Assembly: GCF_013912065.1 (NCBI RefSeq) | Contig: NZ_JACESA010000013.1 | Span: 1 to 64,000, forward strand | Origin: Brevundimonas sp. | GTDB taxonomy: Bacteria; Pseudomonadota; Alphaproteobacteria; Caulobacterales; Caulobacteraceae | Length of the DNA: 64,000 nt | Reading direction: 5' to 3' | Part shown: positions 17,268-25,186 of the stretch, piece after piece | Layout: each line of letters opens with the position of its first letter | How positions within the stretch are numbered: position 1 is the stretch's first letter | Program-made: the position numbers and the translations under genes | Notes under the pieces: model-generated | Seen by the model: only the letters and a program-made list of their open reading frames with translations | The model's database searches: none | Told to the model about the DNA's origin: nothing

Positions 17268-18425
17268 TCAGGCCGCGGCCTGCTCCGCCTTCCTCACGGC
17301 GCTCGCCCGCACCTTTTCGCTTTCGGACTTCAGCTGGCCGCAAGCGGCCAGGATGTCGCGGCCGCGGGGGGTGCGGATGGGCGAGGCGTAGCCGGCCTTG
17401 TTCAGAATGGCGGCGAACCGCTCGATGGTCTTCCAGTCCGAGCATTCGTATTCGACGCCCGGCCAGGGGTTGAACGGGATCAGGTTGATCTTGGCCGGAA
17501 TGCCCTCGATCAGCTTCAGCAGGGCCCGCGCCTCTTCGGGGCTGTCGTTGACGCCCTTCAGCATGACGTATTCGAATGTCACCCGGCGCGCGTTGGACAG
17601 GCCCGGATAGGCGCGGATGCCCGCCATCAGCTGGTCCAGCGGATATTTCTTGTTCAGCGGCACCAGGACGTCGCGCAGGGCGTCGTTGGTGGCGTGCAGG
17701 CTGATGGCCAGCATGGCCGCCGTGCGTGTGCCCAGGGCGTCCAGCTGCGGCACGACGCCCGAGGTCGAGACAGTAATCCGGCGCCGCGAAAGGGCGATGC
17801 CCTCATTGTCCGAGATGATGTCGATCGCGTCGGCGACGTGGTCCAGATTATAGAGCGGCTCGCCCATGCCCATGAAGACGATGTTGGACAGGCGGCGATC
17901 TTCCTTCGGCGACGGCCATTCCTCCAGGTCGTCGCGGGCAACCTGGACCTGGGCCACGATCTCGGCGGCGGTCAGGTTCCTGACCAGCTTCTGGGTGCCG
18001 GTGTGGCAGAAGGTGCAGTTCAGGGTGCAGCCGACCTGGCTGGACACGCAAAGCGCCCCGGCCCGGCCCACGTCGGGGATGTAGACGGTCTCGATCTCGA
18101 TGCCCGGCGCCGTGCGGATCAGCCATTTGCGCGTGCCGTCCTTCGACACCTGACGTTCGACGATCTCGGGCCGGGCCAGGGTGAAATGCTCGGCCAGCTT
18201 GACCTGCATGTCCTTGGCCACATTGCTCATGGCCGAAAACTCGGTGACGCCGTAGTGGTGGATCCAGCCCCACACTTGGCTGGCGCGCATCTTGGCCTTT
18301 TCGGGCGGGCAGACGTCGGCGTCGATCAGGGCCTGGCGCAGGCCCGCGCGCGTCAGACCGGACAGGTTGACGGGAGCCTTGGCGGCGGTGCTGGAGACAC
18401 GAGAAAGGTCGAGCGTGATGCTCAA
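17268..18425 (-). CDS. rlmN: 23S rRNA/tRNA adenine-C2 methyltransferase
   Basis: Radical-SAM enzyme of 385 residues that methylates C2 of A2503 in 23S rRNA and A37 in some tRNAs. The CX3CX2C iron-sulfur motif is C133-C137-C140 ([15 protein letters not shown]). The methyl-carrying cysteine lies in the C-terminal stretch near [18 protein letters not shown] and [12 protein letters not shown] match the family. The C-terminus ends in a short Lys/Glu/Ala-rich tail. The nearest genes are unrelated, so it is probably a single transcription unit. Confidence 0.96.
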   Translation of the reverse strand: MSITLDLSRVSSTAAKAPVNLSGLTRAGLRQALIDADVCPPEKAKMRASQVWGWIHHYGVTEFSAMSNVAKDMQVKLAEHFTLARPEIVERQVSKDGTRKWLIRTAPGIEIETVYIPDVGRAGALCVSSQVGCTLNCTFCHTGTQKLVRNLTAAEIVAQVQVARDDLEEWPSPKEDRRLSNIVFMGMGEPLYNLDHVADAIDIISDNEGIALSRRRITVSTSGVVPQLDALGTRTAAMLAISLHATNDALRDVLVPLNKKYPLDQLMAGIRAYPGLSNARRVTFEYVMLKGVNDSPEEARALLKLIEGIPAKINLIPFNPWPGVEYECSDWKTIERFAAILNKAGYASPIRTPRGRDILAACGQLKSESEKVRASAVRKAEQAAA

Positions 18426-18505
18426 GGCGGCGATCCTGCTTGGGGTTTAGCCGGCCTATATAGCACGAACCCCGGCAATTGCATGACCGGGTGGGTCCGG
18501 AACGA

Positions 18506-18805
18506 TCAGAGACCCACGTCCCAGACGCCCGCGTCGCGCATCCGGCTCAGTTTCGCCTCCTCGGCCCGACCGCCCATGTCATGCGCCATGGCGCGGACGG
18601 CGGTGGAGACGGTGGTCTTGTGCAGGCCCGGAACCAGAGCGTGGATGAAAGCCGCGCCGGCCAGTCTCAGCAGGCTGAAACCAAAGGCGGCCGATGCGGC
18701 CATGTGCTGGAGATAGGTCTCCTCGACATCGCGCGGATGGTCGAGGAACAGGCGATCGAAAGCCGTCGAGTTGCGGCGCGCGCGGTCGATCGTCGTCTGG
18801 CTCAT
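18506..18805 (-). CDS. DUF6356-type small membrane-associated protein
   Basis: A 99-residue protein with the pattern FDRLFLDHPRDVEETYLQHMAASAAFGFSLLRLAGAAFIHALVPGLHKTT, which I recognise as the DUF6356 family of alphaproteobacteria. The segment FGFSLLRLAGAAFIHALVPGL is hydrophobic enough to contact or cross the membrane. The function is unknown. It lies just upstream of rlmN on the same strand, 80 bases away, and is divergent from the HtrA-like protease gene. No catalytic motif is visible. Confidence 0.8.
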   Translation of the reverse strand: MSQTTIDRARRNSTAFDRLFLDHPRDVEETYLQHMAASAAFGFSLLRLAGAAFIHALVPGLHKTTVSTAVRAMAHDMGGRAEEAKLSRMRDAGVWDVGL

Positions 18806-18953
18806 ACGGGGTCCCCAAAACCGTCAAGGCTGCGATGGTCACGCGGGAGCCGCCGGGACGCAAGCCCTCTTTCACGTCGCCGCCCATATCGCGGCCCCAT
18901 CGTCACGCGCCCCAACTCGGGCTAGGGTCGCGATCTGATCAAGGAAATACCCG

Positions 18954-20327
18954 ATGCCGCTCCGCTCACAGGCCGTCTCCTCTGCGGCCGTCGCCCTGGC
19001 CCTGCTGGTCTGTTCCGGCCCGGCCCTGGCCCAGCCGGCCCTGCTGCAGCCGGCCCTGATGCAGGTCGGCCCGAGCGCCCTGCCCTATGACGCCCGGCGC
19101 GGCGTCTTCACCTTCGCGCCTGGGCTCGAGGCCTCCCTGCCCGCCGTGGTCCAGGTCACGACCCTGGGCCAGTCGAGCGGGCCCAGTTCCGACGCCGACG
19201 ATCCCAAACCCTATGCCTCGGGCTCCGGCGTCATCGTCGACGCGGCCCAGGGCATTCTCATCACCAACAACCACGTGGTCGAGAACGGACGGAAATTCAC
19301 CGTCGACCTGACCGACGGCCGCCTGTTCGACGCGGTCCTGGTCGGGGCGGACAAGGCCACCGACATCGCCGTGCTGCGGATCGTGCCCGACGGCCGGCCG
19401 CTGAACCTGAAACAGGTCCAGACGGTCGATTCCGACACCCTGCGCACCGGCGACCTGGCTTTCGCGGTGGGATACCCGCTGGGCCTGGACCAGACCCTGA
19501 CCATGGGCGTCGTCTCGGGCCTGAACCGCTCGGGCCTGGGCGATGCGGTCGAGGACTATATCCAGACCGACGCGGCGGTGAACTCGGGCAACTCCGGCGG
19601 GCCGCTGCTGGACAGCCGCGGTCGGCTGATCGGCATCAACACCTCAATCCTGTCGGGCGGGATGGGCGGCGGCAACGACGGCATCGCCTTCGCCGTGCCG
19701 ACGCGGATCATGCTGTATGTCGCCGACCAGCTGCGGACTCACGGCGAGGTCAAGCGCGGCGAGACCGGCGCCATCTTCGCCTCGCTGACCGCCGAGCGCG
19801 CCCGCCAGATGCGGCTGGGCATCGTGCGCGGCGCCATCGTCGCCGACGTGGCCCCCGGATCGCCGGCCGAACGGGCCGGCCTGCGAGACGAGGACGTCGT
19901 CACCCGGATCCAGGGCCGGCCGGTGGTCAACGCCGGCTCGGTCAACGCCACGGTGGGGATCGCCGCGCCGGGCTCGACCTTGAGCGTCGTCTATCTGCGC
20001 GGCGGACACGAGGCGACCGCCGCCCTGTCGGTCGAGACCCCGGTCGACAGCCCGATTCACATCGGCGTGGATCGGGTCCTGGCCTATGGGGCGACCCTGC
20101 GCGATCTGGACGGCGAGGTTCAGGTCGCCGCGGTCGAGGGCGGGACGCCGGCGGCCCAGGGCGAACTGGTCGCCGGGGATCTCATCACGGCGGTGGACGG
20201 CCTGCCGGTCGCCGACGCCCGCGCGGCGGCGGAGGCCCTGCGTGGCGCGACGGGCGCGGTCGCGATCGAGGCGACCCGGAATGGAGAGACGGTGACGATG
20301 AGCCTGGATATTCCGCCGACGGCCTGA
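18954..20327 (+). CDS. Periplasmic HtrA/DegP-type serine protease with PDZ domains
   Basis: A 457-residue exported protease. The signal peptide is at residues 1-26 (hydrophobic AAVALALLVCSG, ending PALAQ). The chymotrypsin-like catalytic triad is H107 (ITNNHVVENG), D137 (KATDIAVLRI) and S214 (NSGNSGGPLLD). Two PDZ-like modules follow, at about 270-360 (APGSPAERAGLRDEDVVTRI) and 365-455 (GTPAAQGELVAGDLITAVDG). Proteins of this group degrade misfolded envelope proteins. The overall shape is DegQ/DegP-like, but the exact orthologue is not clear. Single gene on the plus strand, divergent from the DUF6356 gene. I see no sigma-E-type promoter that I could defend. Confidence 0.93.
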   Translation: MPLRSQAVSSAAVALALLVCSGPALAQPALLQPALMQVGPSALPYDARRGVFTFAPGLEASLPAVVQVTTLGQSSGPSSDADDPKPYASGSGVIVDAAQGILITNNHVVENGRKFTVDLTDGRLFDAVLVGADKATDIAVLRIVPDGRPLNLKQVQTVDSDTLRTGDLAFAVGYPLGLDQTLTMGVVSGLNRSGLGDAVEDYIQTDAAVNSGNSGGPLLDSRGRLIGINTSILSGGMGGGNDGIAFAVPTRIMLYVADQLRTHGEVKRGETGAIFASLTAERARQMRLGIVRGAIVADVAPGSPAERAGLRDEDVVTRIQGRPVVNAGSVNATVGIAAPGSTLSVVYLRGGHEATAALSVETPVDSPIHIGVDRVLAYGATLRDLDGEVQVAAVEGGTPAAQGELVAGDLITAVDGLPVADARAAAEALRGATGAVAIEATRNGETVTMSLDIPPTA

Positions 20328-20333
20328 AACCTG

Positions 20334-20449
20334 CCTGAGGCTGAAAGGCCTCGGGTCGGGCGTCGACCGTGACGCATCCGACCCGAGCCAGGCTCCAGAC
20401 AGCGAAACACCCGCCTTGCCTGGGAGGGGGAGGGGATCGGCAAGGCGGG
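20334..20449. repeat. Three inverted repeats downstream of the htrA-like gene
   Basis: The 384-base gap 20328-20711 holds no convincing gene. It contains CCTGAGGC (20334-20341) pairing with GCCTCGGG (20348-20355), CTCGGGTCGG (20350-20359) pairing with CCGACCCGAG (20378-20387), and an 11-base perfect pair CCCGCCTTGCC (20410-20420) / GGCAAGGCGGG (20439-20449). The first two share bases 20350-20355 and so exclude each other. None is followed by a T-run. From 20450 to 20711 I see nothing definite. Confidence 0.5.
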
Positions 20450-20711
20450 CGCTCGCTTGGAGGAAGCATCGGCCGCCGGAGCCCTTTGTGGAAACATCCA
20501 GGGGGGCTGGGGGGCTGTTCAGGATCCGGACGCTTCCGAACTCCGACGAGCCGATGATCGATATTTCGCCGTCCAAACAGGCGGGCGAAGGACCGAAACG
20601 AGGCCATTTGGTGTCGCATGAATTTTCTTTGGCCGCCCCGTGCCGCAGGGCGTCGACGTCGCCTCGGCGCCCCCTCTGGCGTCTCGCGCGCGGACGACTA
20701 AGTTCAAAGCC

Positions 20712-21065
20712 ATGAGCACGACCCCGCACGAGGCCCAGCCCCAGCCCCAACCCCTGCCCCTGGTCGGCCCGGTCTTCTTCGACCGGCGCGAACTGGACCT
20801 GATTCTGCGGGTCTACGGCCGCATGGTCGCCCAGGGGGAATGGCGCGACTACGCCGTGGTCGGCCACAAGGACTTCGCCGAGTTCGCCGTCTTCCGCCGC
20901 TCCGGCGACGCCCCCGCCTACCGGATCGAAAAACGCCCCGCCCTCCAGGCCCGACAGGGCCAGTGGGCCGTCATCGGCGAAGGCGGCCAGATCCTGAAGC
21001 GCGGCCGCGATCTGGTCGCCGCTCTGCGGGTGTTCGACTCCCGGAAATTTCAGGTGATCGACTGA
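20712..21065 (+). CDS. DUF2794 family protein
   Basis: A 117-residue cytoplasmic protein of the alphaproteobacterial DUF2794 family. The core is FFDRRELDLILRVYGRMVAQ, then EWRDYAVVGHKDFAEFAVFRR and YRIEKRPALQARQGQW. Nearly every alphaproteobacterium has one, but no function has been established that I know of. The first 16 residues are Pro/Gln-rich. I use the ATG at 20712, where the family-like part begins shortly after; the frame is open upstream to 20640 without family similarity. The gene ends at the bidirectional terminator shared with the BI-1 gene. Confidence 0.88.
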   Translation: MSTTPHEAQPQPQPLPLVGPVFFDRRELDLILRVYGRMVAQGEWRDYAVVGHKDFAEFAVFRRSGDAPAYRIEKRPALQARQGQWAVIGEGGQILKRGRDLVAALRVFDSRKFQVID

Positions 21066-21075
21066 CCTCAAAAAG

Positions 21076-21099
21076 AAAGGGCCCCGCCAGGGGCCCTTT
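21076..21099. terminator. Bidirectional terminator between DUF2794 and BI-1 genes
   Basis: Perfect ten-base stem AAAGGGCCCC (21076-21085) / GGGGCCCTTT (21090-21099) with loop GCCA. Read on the minus strand the stem is followed by CTTTTTG, a good T-run for the BI-1 transcript. On the plus strand only TTTC follows, so termination of the DUF2794 transcript is weaker. Confidence 0.85.
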
Positions 21100-21122
21100 C
21101 CAGATCCGTCTTTTGACCGACC

Positions 21123-21872
21123 TCAGTTCCGGTTGCCGCCCATGAAGGCGAGCAGGAATTGGAACAGGTTCACGAAGTTGATGAACAGGCTCAGGGCGCC
21201 GAAGCCGGTGGCCACGCCCATCGCGTTCTGGTCGCCGCCCAGGGCGTAGTAGGTCATCTTCAGGCGCTGGGTGTCATAGGCGATCAGGCCCGCGAAGATC
21301 AGCACGCCCAGACCCGAGATGATCAGATAGAAGGTCCCGGATTGCATGAACATGTTGACGATCGAGGCGATGATCAGGCCGATCACGCCGAAGATCAGGA
21401 AGGTGCCCATGCCGCTCAGGTCCTTCTTGGTGGTGTAACCCACCAGGCTCAGACCGCCGAAGGCCGCCGCCGTGACCAGGAAGGTCGAGGCCAGCGAGGC
21501 GCCGGTGTAGCGCAGGAACAGGATGCCCAGGCCGGCGCCGATCGAGGCGACCACCGCCCAGTACAGCAGGTTCACGCCCTTGGCCGTCGGGTTCTTCATG
21601 AAGAACATCGAGCCGAACAGCAGCACCAGCGGCGAGAACTGGACGATCATGCCCAGCATGGTCAGGCCGACGCGGCCCTCGGCCGTGACGCCGAACAGCA
21701 GTTGCTGAACCGCCGGCACATTGCCGGTCACATAGGCCAGGGCGGCGGCGACCACGAGACCCAGGGCCAGCTTGTTATAGACGCCCAGCATGAAGCCGCG
21801 CAGGCCGGCGTCGACCGACATGTCGGCGGTCTGGGGCAGCGGACGGGCGTAGCCGTTGTTGAAATCGCTCAT
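21123..21872 (-). CDS. Bax inhibitor-1 (BI-1/YccA) family membrane protein
   Basis: A 249-residue inner-membrane protein with seven hydrophobic segments, typical of the BI-1/YbhL/YccA family. I start it at the ATG at 21872 (MSDFNNGYARPLPQ), preceded by GGAGAAAG. Family features are FMLGVYNKLALGLVVAAALAYVTG at the first membrane segment, YTGASLASTFLVTAAAFGGLSLVGYTTKKDLSG centrally, and the acidic AYDTQRLK near the last helix. Members are proposed to be pH-sensitive calcium leak channels or, for YccA, inhibitors of FtsH. The role here is not known. It is divergent from thpR. Confidence 0.93.
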   Translation of the reverse strand: MSDFNNGYARPLPQTADMSVDAGLRGFMLGVYNKLALGLVVAAALAYVTGNVPAVQQLLFGVTAEGRVGLTMLGMIVQFSPLVLLFGSMFFMKNPTAKGVNLLYWAVVASIGAGLGILFLRYTGASLASTFLVTAAAFGGLSLVGYTTKKDLSGMGTFLIFGVIGLIIASIVNMFMQSGTFYLIISGLGVLIFAGLIAYDTQRLKMTYYALGGDQNAMGVATGFGALSLFINFVNLFQFLLAFMGGNRN

Positions 21873-22002
21873 GGCGACGAACTTTCTCCGATTGGCCGAA
21901 GAGACTTCTCCGGTCACAGGCTCTGAATATCGGGAGCCTTGGCCCCCACTGCAAGGAAAACCGGACTTGGACGGGCCTGTTCCGGCCGCTACCTTCGGTC
22001 GC

Positions 22003-22542
22003 ATGTTGCGCCTGTTCACCGCCCTGACCCTGCCGCCGGATGTCGGCGAGACACTGAAACGGCGCCAGTCGGGCCTGCCCGGGGCGCGCTGGCGGCCGCT
22101 GGACGCCCTGCATGTCACCCTGGCCTTCTACGGCGAGACTGACGAACGCCGTGCCGACGACCTGGCGTCCGAACTGGCCCGCGTCGCCGGCGGCCCGTTC
22201 AAGATCGTGCTGAAAGGCGTCGGGGCCTTCGGCGACGACCACCGCAGCCACACCCTCTGGGCCGGGGTGGAGACGCCGAACGAACGGCTGTCGGTTCTGG
22301 CCGGGCGGTGCCGCAAGGCGGGCGAGCGCGCGGGGATCGCGATGGAGGCGCGCGACTATCGCCCCCATGCGACCCTGGCCTATCTGAAGCCACAGACCAA
22401 TCCCGACCGGATCGGCGCCTGGATGGCGGGTCACAATCTGCTGCATTCGCCGCCGATCCGCATCGACCGGTTCGGTCTCTATTCCAGCGTCCTGACGGGC
22501 GACGGCAGCCAATATGCGCTGGAGCGGGAGTATCTGCTGTGA
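22003..22542 (+). CDS. thpR: RNA 2',3'-cyclic phosphodiesterase (2'-5' RNA ligase family)
   Basis: A 179-residue 2H-phosphoesterase. The two HxTx motifs are H37-V-T-L (DALHVTLAFYG) and H122-A-T-L (RPHATLAYLKP). ThpR opens 2',3'-cyclic phosphates on RNA and can reversibly join RNA ends by 2'-5' linkage in vitro. I chose the ATG at 22003 because the family similarity begins at once (MLRLFTALTLPPDV); the frame continues upstream without similarity. Its stop overlaps the GTG of the acetyltransferase gene by four bases, so the two are coupled. Confidence 0.92.
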   Translation: MLRLFTALTLPPDVGETLKRRQSGLPGARWRPLDALHVTLAFYGETDERRADDLASELARVAGGPFKIVLKGVGAFGDDHRSHTLWAGVETPNERLSVLAGRCRKAGERAGIAMEARDYRPHATLAYLKPQTNPDRIGAWMAGHNLLHSPPIRIDRFGLYSSVLTGDGSQYALEREYLL

Positions 22543-23087
22543 CCGAGATCCGCATCGAGACCGCACGACTGATCCTGCGCCCGCCCACGCTGGAGGACTT
22601 CCCGCGCTGGTCCGAGTTCCAGGCCGACGTCGAGACGACCCGCTTCATCGGCGGAGCCAAGACCCCGGCCGAGAGCTGGCGCATCCTGGCGACCGTCGTC
22701 GGCGCCTGGACCCTGACGGGCGAGAGCTTCTTCTCGGTGCTGGAGAAGACGACCGGGCGCTGGGTCGGGCGGATCGGCCCCTGGCGGCCGCACGGCTGGC
22801 CCGGCCCTGAGGTCGGCTGGTCGCTCCATCCCGACGCCACGGGCCAGGGCTATGCGCTGGAGGCCGCCGTCGCCAGTCTGGATTACGCCTTCGACGTCCT
22901 GGGCTGGGACGAAGTGATCCACACCATAGAACCCGAGAACACCGCCTCGATCCGTCTGGCCGAACGGCTGGGATCGCGGCATCGCGGACCGGGCCAACTG
23001 CCCCCGCCCTTCGCCCAGATGCCCGTGCATCTATGGGGCCAGACGCGGGCGGACTGGGCCGCCAATCGCCGGGCCCTGGCCGGCTGA
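22539..23087 (+). CDS. GNAT family N-acetyltransferase (RimJ/RimL-like)
   Basis: A 182-residue acetyl-CoA-dependent acetyltransferase. I choose the GTG at 22539, overlapping the thpR stop (GTGA), which gives the usual RimJ/L-type opening (TEIRIETARLILRPPTLEDF). The acetyl-CoA-binding part is WSLHPDATGQGYALEAAVASLDYAF, and EVIHTIEPENTASIRLAERLG is the conserved C-terminal motif. Proteins of this group acetylate protein N-termini or small amines. The target is not predictable. Coupled with thpR, and followed after 58 bases by a lipocalin gene. Confidence 0.9.
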   Translation: MTEIRIETARLILRPPTLEDFPRWSEFQADVETTRFIGGAKTPAESWRILATVVGAWTLTGESFFSVLEKTTGRWVGRIGPWRPHGWPGPEVGWSLHPDATGQGYALEAAVASLDYAFDVLGWDEVIHTIEPENTASIRLAERLGSRHRGPGQLPPPFAQMPVHLWGQTRADWAANRRALAG

Positions 23088-23145
23088 AGGCAACCGAACC
23101 CCGGCTTGCGTCGTATCCTCTTCAAAGACAGAGAGGAAACGCCCG

Positions 23146-23670
23146 ATGATCCGCGCCGCCCTGATCGCCGCCGCCGTATTGTCCCTGCCCCTGGCGCCCG
23201 CCGCCGCCGCCCAGTCGCGGTCGGTCGATCTGGACCGGTTCGACGGCCGCTGGTTCGAGATCGAGCGCAGCCATAACGACGTGCAGAAGGACTGCAGCCG
23301 GGCCCAGATCGACTTCACCCCCCAGGACCGGGCCGACCGCTACCGCCTGACCGTCACCTGCACCCGCCGCGCCGACGGCCGCAACGAAGTGCTGCGCGCC
23401 AACGCCCGCATCGCCGACACCGCGACCAACGCCAAATTCCGCTTCACCCTGCCGGGCCTGCTCAGCTTCGGGGGCCTGGCGGGTCAGAACTATTGGGTCT
23501 GGGACCATGATCCCGCCTACGAATGGGCGATCCTGGCCCTGCCGAACAAGTCCGACTGGTGGATCTGGCATCGCGACCAGACCCCTTCGCCGGCCGAGCG
23601 CACGCGCCTTCTGGCCCGCGCCCGCGCCCTTGGTCTGGATATGAGCCGGGTCGTCAGCACCGGACAATAG
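23146..23670 (+). CDS. Exported lipocalin family protein
   Basis: A 174-residue protein with a signal peptide (MIRAALIAAAVLSLPLAPAAAAQS) and a bacterial lipocalin (Blc-like) body. The lipocalin signature G-x-W occurs in RFDGRWFEIERSHNDVQKDC. A later conserved stretch is QNYWVWDHDPAYEWAILALPNKSDWWIW. The residue at the signal-peptidase site is not Cys, so unlike E. coli Blc it is probably periplasmic and soluble rather than a lipoprotein. Lipocalins carry lipids or other hydrophobic ligands; here the ligand is unknown. A GAGAGGAAACGCCCG ribosome-binding region precedes the ATG. Confidence 0.87.
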   Translation: MIRAALIAAAVLSLPLAPAAAAQSRSVDLDRFDGRWFEIERSHNDVQKDCSRAQIDFTPQDRADRYRLTVTCTRRADGRNEVLRANARIADTATNAKFRFTLPGLLSFGGLAGQNYWVWDHDPAYEWAILALPNKSDWWIWHRDQTPSPAERTRLLARARALGLDMSRVVSTGQ

Positions 23671-23776
23671 ACCGCGCGGGCGCGTTGAATCGCGCGCAGC
23701 CAGGCCGTGCAAAGCCGCTTGGCAAAATAAACGAACACCGGTAGCTCAAGAGTCACTTCAACGCGGAGCGATCATC

Positions 23777-24328
23777 GTGACCGACTGCTGTGCTCAAAAC
23801 GCCCTTTCCCCAAATCCCCCCTCGTTGTCGCGCCGGGGGGTGTTCGGCCTGATCGCCCTGGGCGGGGGCGTCAGCCTCCTGTCCACCCTGGCGCCCGGCA
23901 TAGCCAGGGCGCGCGGCCATACCGACATCCTGCTGCTGACCTGCATGGACTATCGTCTGACCGACGACACCATCTCCTACATGGAGGGACGAGGCTTGCA
24001 CGACAAATATGATCACGTCGTTCTGGCCGGCGCTTCCCTGGGCGCCCTGACCGACCAATTCCCCAGCTGGGGCGAGACCTTCTGGAGCCATCTGGACGTC
24101 GCCATCAACCTCCACTCCATTCACAAGGTCATGGTGATCGATCACCGCGACTGCGGCGCCTACAAGGTCATTCTGGGCGCGGACGCCGTCGATACGCCCG
24201 AGAAGGAACTGGCGATCCACACCCAGGAGCTTCACGCCCTGCGCGACGCGATCAAACGGCGTCACGATCATCTCGAGGTCGAACTGGCCCTGATGGCTCT
24301 GGACGGCAAGGTCGAGGACATCGCCTGA
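23777..24328 (+). CDS. Tat-exported beta-carbonic-anhydrase-like protein
   Basis: A 183-residue protein with a GTG start. The N-terminus carries a twin-arginine signal (LSRRGVFGLIALGG, hydrophobic stretch to LAPGIARA), predicting folded export. The zinc site of a beta-class carbonic anhydrase is complete: C56-x-D58-x-R60 (LLTCMDYRL), H123 and C126 (VIDHRDCGAY). The protein is shorter than classical beta enzymes. Cofactor-loaded folding in the cytoplasm would explain the Tat route. Activity as CO2 hydratase in the periplasm is inference. It stands between the lipocalin and mmcB genes. Confidence 0.85.
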   Translation: MTDCCAQNALSPNPPSLSRRGVFGLIALGGGVSLLSTLAPGIARARGHTDILLLTCMDYRLTDDTISYMEGRGLHDKYDHVVLAGASLGALTDQFPSWGETFWSHLDVAINLHSIHKVMVIDHRDCGAYKVILGADAVDTPEKELAIHTQELHALRDAIKRRHDHLEVELALMALDGKVEDIA

Positions 24329-24376
24329 GACGACGCGCGTCCTTGCCCACGATCCGTCCAATTCACCGAGTCCTTT

Positions 24377-24402
24377 CCAGGCGTGCTGAAACCCACGCCT
24401 GG
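24377..24402. repeat. Perfect inverted repeat CCAGGCGTG...CACGCCTGG
   Basis: Nine-base perfect arms (24377-24385, 24394-24402) with an eight-base loop, 48 bases after the carbonic-anhydrase-like gene. It may terminate or stabilise that transcript, but no T-run follows. Confidence 0.5.
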
Positions 24403-24431
24403 GAATGATGGACGACAGGCGCTTGCAGCCG

Positions 24432-24446
24432 GAACGTAGGCGGAAC
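24432..24446. promoter_or_regulatory. LexA (SOS) box upstream of mmcB
   Basis: GAACGTAGGCGGAAC is an exact GAAC-N7-GAAC, i.e. GTTC-N7-GTTC on the minus strand, the LexA operator of alphaproteobacteria. It ends 11 bases before the mmcB ATG, a position that would block transcription. It predicts induction of mmcB by DNA damage. Confidence 0.88.
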
Positions 24447-24457
24447 ATAAAGACGGC

Positions 24458-24904
24458 ATGGCCGCCGCCGCCCTCCATCTCGAACTCGTCTTCAGCCGGC
24501 CGGAGACCACCCTCTCCGTCACGCGCGGGGCGGCGCGGCTGATGCTGGACATGGGCTATGCGCCGCTGCTGGAGGTCTGCCTGCCCAATGGGCGGCGCGC
24601 CGACGTCATGGCCCTGGGCCCAAAGGGCGATATCATCATCTGCGAGGTCAAGTCGGGGATCGATGACTATCGCGTCGACCGCAAATGGGGGGAATACGGC
24701 CCCTATTGCGACGCCTTCTATTTCGCCGTGGCGCCGGAGTTTCCTCAGGACATCCTGCCGGACGAGCCGGGTCTGATCGTCGCCGACGGGTTCGGCGGGG
24801 CGGTGGTGCGCGAGGCGACGACCACGCCCTTGGCGCCCGCCCGGCGAAAAGCCCTGACCTTGGCCTTCGCCCGGCTGGGGGCGATGCGGACCATGCGGGA
24901 CTGA
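24458..24904 (+). CDS. mmcB: MmcB-type DNA repair nuclease-like protein
   Basis: A 148-residue PD-(D/E)XK-fold protein of the MmcB family, which in Caulobacter contributes to mutagenic DNA-damage repair. The core is RRADVMALGPKGDIIICEVKSG, supplying the Asp and the E-x-K pair, followed by DDYRVDRKWGEYGPYCDAFYFAV. The LexA box just upstream agrees with SOS control. The name is from memory of the family, and the fold residues are visible. It is transcribed alone: the downstream gap is AT-rich and the next gene is on the other strand. Confidence 0.87.
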   Translation: MAAAALHLELVFSRPETTLSVTRGAARLMLDMGYAPLLEVCLPNGRRADVMALGPKGDIIICEVKSGIDDYRVDRKWGEYGPYCDAFYFAVAPEFPQDILPDEPGLIVADGFGGAVVREATTTPLAPARRKALTLAFARLGAMRTMRD

Positions 24905-25186
24905 CGGGGCGAACCCTCCTAATTCTGAAGACAAATGTCTGTCAATTCAGCAGCTTGAATTTTATCAGGCCCGTCGAACCCCCGTTCTCTTGGGCGCCCT
25001 TATAATGCCGGCTCGGTCTTTGACATCGCCAGCCACAAGGGACGCCAGGACGCCTCATCCAATTGCACTCTATTGGACAGTGCAAGTTGAGATGGAAATT
25101 TTCTTCAGCAAAAACAATAACTGATTGCCGAAATTAGACTCAATTAGACTGTTTTTCGAGAGTCCAATTTCGTCGGCCGTCCAAGC
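24905..25186. other. AT-rich intergenic patch with short palindromes
   Basis: No gene is visible in this 282-base gap between two convergent genes. It is clearly richer in A and T than its surroundings. It holds AATTCA-GCAGCT-TGAATT (24944-24961), TTGCACT (25063-25069) inverted at AGTGCAA (25079-25085), and two direct copies of AATTAGACT ten bases apart (25132, 25142). It may be the remnant of an insertion or hold an unrecognised small RNA. Confidence 0.45.

Noticed and set aside
16104-18716. 870-codon plus-strand frame opposite nitronate monooxygenase and rlmN
   Set aside because: Antisense to two well-supported genes, low-complexity composition, no ribosome-binding site of note.
20369-20715. 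Short plus-strand frames between the htrA-like and DUF2794 genes
   Set aside because: Composition is low-complexity, they overlap inverted repeats, and no start has a good ribosome-binding site.
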